This document shows, in pieces, positions 58,527 through 64,000 of a stretch of 64,000 bases of DNA. Under the pieces are notes generated by a model. It had not been told where the DNA came from. It ran no database searches and saw only the letters and a list, made by a program, of their open reading frames with translations. The translations under genes and the position numbers were made by a program. Position 1 is the first letter of the stretch; each line of letters opens with the position of its first letter. The stretch is from Streptantibioticus rubrisoli. Its GTDB lineage: Bacteria; Actinomycetota; Actinomycetes; Streptomycetales; Streptomycetaceae. The stretch is from the NCBI RefSeq assembly GCF_024436055.1, contig NZ_JANFNH010000012.1, positions 1 through 64,000 on the forward strand, written 5' to 3'.

Positions 58527-59441
58527 TCAGCTGTCGTACAGCCGGACGATCCGGTGCATGCCGAGGAAGGCGTGCGGCGCACCGCCACCGTCGTCGGGGA
58601 CGAAGCACAACAACGCGTAGGTGCCGCGCCGCAGATGGCGCGGGTGCACCAGCACGGTGCGGCCGGGCGCGATGGCGCCGAGCCCGGACGGCTCACCGAC
58701 GAAGGGGGACGGTCCCGGCACCGGGCCGTGCGCCAGCGCGTCGAAGTACCGGGTCAGCTCGGCGTCGCTGGTGCCGGGCCGGACGCGTTGGATCTGCATC
58801 TCGTGGATCTCGGTGGAGATGTTGTGCACCAGGAAGGTGCCGTGGGAGCTGTCCACGTCCTGCGGGCGGAAACGCGGTCCGGCCCCGGTGTCCACGGCGA
58901 GGACCCGTCCGGTCGGGGTGCGCCGCAGCGGTCCGTAGCGGCAGGGGCCTTGCAGCCGTACCGCCTCCAGTTCGGCGTCGGCGCTGGGGTGGCGGCGGAA
59001 CGCGGTGAGGTCCAGCAGGTAGACCCAGCCCGCGGTGATCGCCTCGGTGAACTCCACCGGCACCCGGCGGGTGACGTAGGCACCGCCCAGCGCCTCGGCC
59101 TCACCCCGTACCGCGTGGATACCGGCGGCCGCGGTGCGCGGATCGCGGCTGACCGCGTTCACCAGGTCCGCCAGCACCCGCTGTGGCCGCACTCCGCGCT
59201 TGGGCCGGAACAGTTGGAGCTGCCGCCCGCGCTGGTCGCCCGTGCGCACCCGGAACGTGACGTTTCCGCAGCGGTGGTGGCGGGGCGCGCGGACGCCCGA
59301 GCGGCTGATGCGTACGTCGACGCCGTGGTATCGGTGCACTGGGCGCGCGCAGACGAGGTGGGCTCCGGCGAGGATGGCGGCCACCGCCAGCGCGGTGGCT
59401 GTCGTGGCTTCGGCCGCACGCCGCCATGGCTTCCTTCGCAT
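58527..59441 (-). CDS. Secreted or anchored hypothetical protein
   Basis: This 304-residue protein has a basic start and one hydrophobic helix (about residues 12-32) that is a signal peptide or anchor. The rest is predicted beta-rich with Arg/His-rich segments. The C-terminal part (GRTVLVHPRHLRRGTYALLCFV, then AFLGMHRIV) resembles cupredoxin-like C-termini, but typical copper ligands are not clearly complete. I cannot name the family. It lies between malate synthase and the NCS2 permease and converges with the former. Confidence 0.75.
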   Translation of the reverse strand: MRRKPWRRAAEATTATALAVAAILAGAHLVCARPVHRYHGVDVRISRSGVRAPRHHRCGNVTFRVRTGDQRGRQLQLFRPKRGVRPQRVLADLVNAVSRDPRTAAAGIHAVRGEAEALGGAYVTRRVPVEFTEAITAGWVYLLDLTAFRRHPSADAELEAVRLQGPCRYGPLRRTPTGRVLAVDTGAGPRFRPQDVDSSHGTFLVHNISTEIHEMQIQRVRPGTSDAELTRYFDALAHGPVPGPSPFVGEPSGLGAIAPGRTVLVHPRHLRRGTYALLCFVPDDGGGAPHAFLGMHRIVRLYDS

Positions 59442-59613
59442 GGGCGAACCCCTTCTGGTGTGACTCGCGCCACATCAGAACACCGGCCGGGGCGGATGCC
59501 AATCAGCCATGCGGGCGGACTTGCGACCGCCCCCACCGGAAATCCGCCGCGGCGGCGAACACCCCCGCACCGTGGCCCGGCGGTGCCGAACCCACCGCGA
59601 CCAGCCCGAGGCG

Positions 59614-60984
59614 CTACGCGGCACCCGAGGACACCGGCTCGCCGATCGGCTCCACTCGCGCAGCCGGTTTGCGGCCCAGGTGGTGGAAGACCGTGTTGAG
59701 CACGACCGCCACCAAACAGCCCATGCTGACACCGGAGTTGAGCACGATCCGCAGATGCGGGTCCACCCCGTCGTAGAAGTCGGGGGCGACGATCGGGATG
59801 ATGCCGCCCCCCAGGGCGACGGCCATGATCAGCAGGTTGTCGCCGTCGTTCAGATCCGCCTCGGCGAGCGTCTTGACGCCGCTGGCGGCCACCGTGCCGA
59901 ACAGCACGATGCCCGCGCCGCCCAGCACCGGCCCCGGCACCAGGGCGATCAGCGAGGCCAGTACCGGACACAACCCCATCACGACCAGGATGAGTCCACC
60001 TGCCGCGACCACGAACCGACTGCGCACCCGGGTGATCGCCACCAGGCCGATGTTCTGCGCGAAGGCGCTGTTGGCGAAGCCGTTGAAGACCGGGCTGACC
60101 GCGCTGCCGAGCATGTCGGCGCGCAGCCCCGCCGCCAGCACCGCCTCGTCCGCGGGCTTTTCGACCACCTTGCCCAGCGCCAGGATGTCGGCCGTCGACT
60201 CGGTCAGACAGACCAGTATCACCACGCACATCGAGACGATCGCCGGTAGCTGGAACTGCGGCGCGCCGAAGTGGAACGGGGTCGGAAAGCCGATCAGGCC
60301 CGCCCTGCCGAGCGGGCTGAAGTCGGTGACGCCGAACGGGATCGCGATCAGGGTTCCCACGACGAGTCCGATGAGCACCGCGATCTGCTGGAGGAACCCG
60401 TTGAGCATCCGCCGCAGGACGAGCACGACGACCAGGGTGATGACGGCCAGCGCGATGTCGGAGGCGCTGGCCGCGGGATGCGCGGGATCGTTCCCCGCGA
60501 CCCAGCCGATGGCCACCGGCAGCAGCGAGACGCCTATCAGGGTGATGACCGAGCCGGTTACGACCGGCGGGAAGAACCGGACGAGCCTGCCGAAGTACGG
60601 GGCGATGAGGAAGCCGAGGGCCGCGGCGACCATCACCGCGCCGAACATCACCGGCAGGCTGTCGCGGTGCGGTGTGGTGCCGGCGATCGCCACCAGCGGT
60701 GCCACCCCGGCGAAGGAGACCCCGTTGACGAACGGCAGTCTGGCCCCGACCTTCCAGAAGCCGAGGGTCTGCAACAGCGTGGCGATGCCCGCCGTGAACA
60801 GGCTGGCCCCGACCAGGAAGGTCAACTGAGCGCCGGACAGCGCGCACGCCTTGCCGACCACCAGCGGTGGTGCGACCACACCGGCGTACATGGCGGCGAC
60901 ATGCTGCAGTCCGCTGGTGACGAGCTTGAGTGGGGGAAGGGTCTGGTCGACCGGATGCCTGCGCTGTGCTGGAGCTGGGACCAC
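59614..60984 (-). CDS. NCS2 family nucleobase permease (xanthine/uracil type)
   Basis: This 456-residue membrane protein is a nucleobase:cation symporter-2. About 12-14 helices are visible. Family motifs include LQHVAAMYAGVVAPPLVVG near the start, the conserved NGVSFAGVAPLVAI region and the family signature near GFANSAFAQNIGLVAITRV. It likely imports xanthine, urate or another purine for the neighbouring enzymes. The start is GTG at 60984: AGGAGGAG is 4 nt upstream; the reading frame further upstream crosses a hexamer repeat and a terminator. It is transcribed apart from the deaminase. Confidence 0.9.
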   Translation of the reverse strand: MVPAPAQRRHPVDQTLPPLKLVTSGLQHVAAMYAGVVAPPLVVGKACALSGAQLTFLVGASLFTAGIATLLQTLGFWKVGARLPFVNGVSFAGVAPLVAIAGTTPHRDSLPVMFGAVMVAAALGFLIAPYFGRLVRFFPPVVTGSVITLIGVSLLPVAIGWVAGNDPAHPAASASDIALAVITLVVVLVLRRMLNGFLQQIAVLIGLVVGTLIAIPFGVTDFSPLGRAGLIGFPTPFHFGAPQFQLPAIVSMCVVILVCLTESTADILALGKVVEKPADEAVLAAGLRADMLGSAVSPVFNGFANSAFAQNIGLVAITRVRSRFVVAAGGLILVVMGLCPVLASLIALVPGPVLGGAGIVLFGTVAASGVKTLAEADLNDGDNLLIMAVALGGGIIPIVAPDFYDGVDPHLRIVLNSGVSMGCLVAVVLNTVFHHLGRKPAARVEPIGEPVSSGAA

Positions 60985-61054
60985 GGTGCTCCTCCTGTCG
61001 GTTGCGCGCTCTCGCGCGGGTTTCAGGGAGGTGGTGCGGGTCGAGGGGTTGCGC

Positions 61055-61090
61055 GTTGCGGTTGCGGTTGCGGTTGCGGTTGCGGTTGCG
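61055..61090. repeat. Six perfect tandem copies of GTTGCG
   Basis: Six exact 6-bp units (CGCAAC on the minus strand) lie 71-106 nt before the permease start codon and just after the deaminase terminator. The copy number could vary by slipped-strand replication and change promoter or leader spacing. Confidence 0.85.
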
Positions 61091-61100
61091 GGCAGAAAAT

Positions 61101-61142
61101 GCGCCGCCCCCTGCCGTGACCATCCCGGCACGGGGGCGGCGC
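61101..61142 (-). terminator. Intrinsic terminator after the deaminase gene
   Basis: On the minus strand an 11-bp GC stem, extended by five pairs past one bulged base, is followed by ATTTTCTG. This fits an intrinsic terminator, 48 nt after the deaminase stop. Confidence 0.8.
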
Positions 61143-61189
61143 TGCCGACCGGGGACCGTCCTCCTCGGTCGGTGTCTCGATGAGAGTTG

Positions 61190-62593
61190 TCAGCCGGTGA
61201 GCCCGGCGATCCTCGCCAGGCGCTGGGTCTCGGCGCGGGTCGAACGGGCGATGGCGTCCTCGTCGACGGTGACCAGACGGCCGTGCTCGACCACCGGCTT
61301 GCCGTCGGTGAGCAGCAGGGTCAGCGGGGCGGCGGCGCCGAGGACCAGCGCCGCGACGGGATCGGCGATGGAGGAGTGGAGCACACCGTTGAGCTTCCAC
61401 AGCGCCAGGTCGGCGAGCTTGCCCGGCTCGATGGAGCCGATCTCGCGCTCCCGGCCGAGCACCCGGGCGCCGCCCATGGTGCCCAGCCGTAGCGCCTGAC
61501 GGGCGTTCAGCGCCTTCTCGCGGTGCGCGCCGAGCCGGTTGATCAGCAGGGCGTTGCGCAGTTCGGTGCCCAGCTCGCCGGACTCGTTGGAGGCGGTGCC
61601 GTCCACACCGAGGCCGACCGGCACTCCGGCGGCCAGCATGTCGGGCACCCTGGCGATTCCGGCGGCCAGCCGGGCGTTGGAGGACGGGCAGTGGGCGACG
61701 CCGGTGCCGGTCTCGGCGAACTTGTCGATGTCGGAGTCGTTCATGTGGACGCAGTGCGCCATCCACACGTCCTCCCCCAGCCACCCGGTGGACTCCAGGT
61801 AGTCGGTGGGGCCCATGCCGAACAGCTCGTGGCAGAACTTCTCCTCCTCCACCGTCTCGCTGCCGTGGGTGTGCAGCCGTACCCCCCGCGCTCGGGCCAA
61901 CACCGCTGCCTCACGCAGGAGTTCGGTGGAGACCGAGAACGGTGAGCAGGGCGCGACGCCGATCCGCAGCATCGAGTCGAAGGACGGATCGTGCCAGCGG
62001 TCGATCGCCTCCTCGGTCGCGGTGAGCGCGTCCTCGGTGGTCTCGACGGCGAAGTCCGGGGGCAGGCCGCCGTCGGACTTCCCGCGGTCCATCGAGCCGC
62101 GGGTCGGGTGGAACCGCACCCCCATCTCGGCCGCGGCGCGGATCTCGGCGCCGAGCAGATCGCCCGTACCGCGCGGGAAGACGTAGTGGTGGTCCATCGC
62201 GGTGGTCACCCCGGACAGCGCCAGCGCGGCCAGTGAGCCCTGGGCGGCCGCGTACACCATCGCCTCGTCGATGCGGGCCCACACCGGATAGAGGGTGACC
62301 AGCCAGTCGAACAGGTTGCAGTCCTGGGCCAGGCCGCGGGTGATCCACTGGTAGAAGTGGTGGTGGGTGTTGACCAGGCCGGGGGTGAGCAGATGGCCGT
62401 CGGCGTCGATCCGCCGCACCACCTGGTCCAGCCCGGTGGGAGCGGGGCCTGCGCCCACCGACTCGATGCGGTTGCCCGCGATGACCACATGGCCGCGGGC
62501 GTACTCGGTGTCGTCCTGGTCAACGGTGGCGATGGCACAGTTCTCGATGACGATGCGCGCCGTCGCGCCGCCTTGGGCTGCCGATGCTGCCAT
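61190..62593 (-). CDS. 8-oxoguanine / guanine deaminase-type amidohydrolase
   Basis: This 467-residue enzyme is a cytosine-deaminase-like amidohydrolase close to 8-oxoguanine and guanine deaminases. Metal site: GLVNTHHHFYQW near residue 75, LHTHGSETVEEE, MAHCVHMNDSD and VGLGVDGTASNE. It would make xanthine or urate from guanine or 8-oxoguanine. The start at 62593 has GAGGAA upstream; the longer frame (from 62629) has none. It is placed between uricase (same strand, upstream) and the NCS2 permease. Confidence 0.88.
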   Translation of the reverse strand: MAASAAQGGATARIVIENCAIATVDQDDTEYARGHVVIAGNRIESVGAGPAPTGLDQVVRRIDADGHLLTPGLVNTHHHFYQWITRGLAQDCNLFDWLVTLYPVWARIDEAMVYAAAQGSLAALALSGVTTAMDHHYVFPRGTGDLLGAEIRAAAEMGVRFHPTRGSMDRGKSDGGLPPDFAVETTEDALTATEEAIDRWHDPSFDSMLRIGVAPCSPFSVSTELLREAAVLARARGVRLHTHGSETVEEEKFCHELFGMGPTDYLESTGWLGEDVWMAHCVHMNDSDIDKFAETGTGVAHCPSSNARLAAGIARVPDMLAAGVPVGLGVDGTASNESGELGTELRNALLINRLGAHREKALNARQALRLGTMGGARVLGREREIGSIEPGKLADLALWKLNGVLHSSIADPVAALVLGAAAPLTLLLTDGKPVVEHGRLVTVDEDAIARSTRAETQRLARIAGLTG

Positions 62594-62729
62594 GGTGGTT
62601 CCTCGTTGTCGTGTGTTGGCGGTGGGCACGGCATGGCCCTGGGGATTTGAGTGCCGGAGCCGGGCGGGGCGGTCGAGGAGGCCGCCCCACCCGTCGGGCG
62701 CTCCGGGTGCCGAGTGTGCTTGTGGTCTG

Positions 62730-63653
62730 TCAGAGGTTCGTCATGTCCACCGGTATCCGGGCCTCGACGCCGTCACGCAGCACGGTCGCCTCGATCAGGC
62801 CGTACGGGCGGTCGGCGGCGAAGTACACCTCGTTGTCGTTCTTGAGGCCGAACGGTTCGAGGTCCACCAGGAAGTGGTGCTTGTTGGGCAGCGAGAAGCG
62901 GATCTCGTCTATCTCGGAGCGGCTGTTGATGACGCGTGAGCCCATCTGGTAGAGCGTCTGCTGCAGTGAGAGGCTGTACGTCTCCGCGAAGGCCTGCAGT
63001 ATGTGCTTCCTGGCCTGCGCGTAGGAACGCTCCCAGTTGGGCGCGCGGTCCTCGTCGCTGGTCCAGTTGTAGCGCCACCAGGCGCTGACGTCGGTGGCCA
63101 GGATGCGGTCGTGGGCTTCCTTCAGGGTGGTGTACTTGTCCTTCACATAGCCCCAGAACTCCGAGTGGGTGGAGTTCAGCACGGTGAGGTCCTTCAGCCC
63201 GGCCAGCACCTCCCACCTGTCGCCGTCGAAGGTGATCTGGGCGGTGCGGACCTCCTGGCCCTTGCGGACGAAGGAGTGCTTGACCTCGTCGGCCCCGATG
63301 AAGCGGGAGTTGCCGTCGGTGGTCTCGATCCGCTCCCAGGCGTACTCCTCTATCCGGATGCGCGCCCGCTTGATCGGTTCCTGGCTGGTGACGAAGTGCC
63401 GGGCGAGATGCATGCCGAACTGCTCGGCGGAATCGATCCCGTGCTCCTTCGCGAAGGCGAACACGGTGTTCTTGGTGGTGTCGGTGGGCAGTACGTTGGC
63501 GTTGCTGCCGGAGTAGTGGACCTCGTCCATGTCGCCGGACAGGGCCACGGAGACGTTGAGGTCCTTGATGTGGTGGGTGTCGCCGTCCCGCGTGATCCGT
63601 ACGACGCGGTTCTCCGCTTTGCCGTACTGGTTCTGGCCGAGAATCGTGGGCAT
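62730..63653 (-). CDS. Urate oxidase
   Basis: This 307-residue cofactor-free uricase converts urate to 5-hydroxyisourate. The two tandem T-fold repeats include the N-terminal LGQNQYGKAENRVVRI with catalytic Lys, DTTKNTVFAFAKEHGI with catalytic Thr, VLNSTHSEFWGYVKDKYT and LPNKHHFLVDL. The ATG at 63653 is 5 nt beyond the hydrolase stop, with GGGAG about 10 nt before. Oddly, no transport signal is present, so it acts in the cytoplasm. It follows the hydroxyisourate hydrolase gene and precedes the deaminase. Confidence 0.96.
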   Translation of the reverse strand: MPTILGQNQYGKAENRVVRITRDGDTHHIKDLNVSVALSGDMDEVHYSGSNANVLPTDTTKNTVFAFAKEHGIDSAEQFGMHLARHFVTSQEPIKRARIRIEEYAWERIETTDGNSRFIGADEVKHSFVRKGQEVRTAQITFDGDRWEVLAGLKDLTVLNSTHSEFWGYVKDKYTTLKEAHDRILATDVSAWWRYNWTSDEDRAPNWERSYAQARKHILQAFAETYSLSLQQTLYQMGSRVINSRSEIDEIRFSLPNKHHFLVDLEPFGLKNDNEVYFAADRPYGLIEATVLRDGVEARIPVDMTNL

Positions 63654-63658
63654 GTCTG

Positions 63659-64000
63659 CTAGCTCCCTCGGTAAACGGAGTAGCCGAACGGGTTGAGCAG
63701 CAGCGGTACGTGGTGGTGCTCGCCCGGTCGTACGGCGAAGGTGACCGTCACCTCGGGGAAGAACGGACCGCTGTCCCGATTCGCGGGGGCGTCCTGCTGC
63801 GCATCGGCTTGCTTCTTCTCGAAGTACGGCTCGACCTCGAAGAGAAGCCGTACATGGGTGGTGCCCTCGGGGAGGGCGGGCAGGTCCTTGCAGCGCCCGT
63901 CGGCGTCCGTGGTGGAGGCGCCGTGCCCGGTCCACGCGGCGTTGCCGCCACGGCGGACCGACAGCCGCACGGGCACGCCCTCGGCCGGGCGGCCGATGCT
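63659..64000 (-). CDS. 5-hydroxyisourate hydrolase (partial)
   Basis: The start lies beyond the window; 113 residues are visible. This transthyretin-like enzyme hydrolyses 5-hydroxyisourate, the uricase product. The visible N-terminal end (IGRPAEGVPVRL) and the C-terminal signature YSVYRGS are typical, as is HHHVPLLLNPFGYS with the catalytic His. The stop is 5 nt before the uricase start, so the two are co-transcribed. Its residues between about 45 and 75 contain a Lys/Gln/Asp-rich insertion (EKKQADAQQDAPANRD), longer than in most relatives. Confidence 0.92.
   Translation of the reverse strand, partial: SIGRPAEGVPVRLSVRRGGNAAWTGHGASTTDADGRCKDLPALPEGTTHVRLLFEVEPYFEKKQADAQQDAPANRDSGPFFPEVTVTFAVRPGEHHHVPLLLNPFGYSVYRGS

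Noticed and set aside
61055-61090. CRISPR-like array
   Set aside because: The units are contiguous 6-bp repeats without spacers, so this is a microsatellite.

Overview
The window is a 64 kb stretch of a very GC-rich actinomycete chromosome, almost certainly Streptomyces or a close relative. The signs are uniformly GC-rich third codon positions, frequent GTG starts, 4-nt start/stop overlaps in operons, a predicted F420-type oxidoreductase, SAV_2336-type proteins and a typical Streptomyces layout of catabolic operons. I saw no tRNA, rRNA, CRISPR array, prophage or insertion sequence.

Layout. (1) 0-1.2 kb: glycerate kinase with a strong terminator. (2) 1.9-8.6 kb: a four-gene operon that looks like a vWA-MoxR-VMAP conflict/signalling system. 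It encodes a small trypsin-co-occurring protein, an intact trypsin-like protease fused to a VMAP-type C-terminal region, a MoxR AAA+ ATPase, and a 1058-residue fusion of vWA, pseudokinase and degenerate ParA/MinD-like domains. This is the most interesting system in the window. (3) 8.8-12.6 kb: a gamma-glutamyltransferase-family protein, an SCP2-domain protein and a phytoene-desaturase-like FAD oxidoreductase. (4) 12.7-17.4 kb: a reductive pyrimidine (or hydantoin) degradation operon of beta-ureidopropionase, aminotransferase, dihydropyrimidinase and an F420-type LLM oxidoreductase. The last gene sits where dihydropyrimidine dehydrogenase would be expected. (5) 17.4-30.7 kb: mixed functions, namely a MarR regulator with its MFS exporter, an isochorismatase-fold hydrolase, an S41 peptidase, a secreted gamma-glutamyltransferase, a ZIP transporter, a TfoX-C protein, a secreted PNGase A-like amidase, a cupin, exonuclease III, a metallo-hydrolase and a PcaL-type fusion.

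(6) 30.8-47.4 kb: a large divergent inositol locus. The minus strand carries iolC, a Cgl0159-family aldolase, iolB, iolD, a GntR regulator, a complete sugar ABC transporter, an ROK kinase and a membrane protein. The plus strand carries a second, paralogous ABC transporter, an IolE/IolI-like TIM-barrel protein and two Gfo/Idh/MocA dehydrogenases. Three imperfect TGTCATNACA palindromes lie at the divergent promoter and in front of the GntR gene, and are candidate operators. iolA is not in the window.

(7) 47.4-51.8 kb: glutathione peroxidase, cytochrome P450, KDPG/KHG aldolase, and a GH1 beta-glucosidase preceded by the decayed remnant of a MalG-type sugar permease. (8) 51.8-64 kb: a purine-to-glyoxylate catabolic region. 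It holds 5-hydroxyisourate hydrolase (cut by the window end), urate oxidase, guanine/8-oxoguanine deaminase, an NCS2 nucleobase permease, malate synthase, a MobA-like cytidylyltransferase, an IclR regulator (AllR-like), allantoinase and allantoicase. Together they would take purines through urate and allantoin to urea and glyoxylate, and malate synthase would feed glyoxylate into the TCA cycle. Matching 15-bp motifs in the IclR/allantoinase interval and before malate synthase suggest one regulon.
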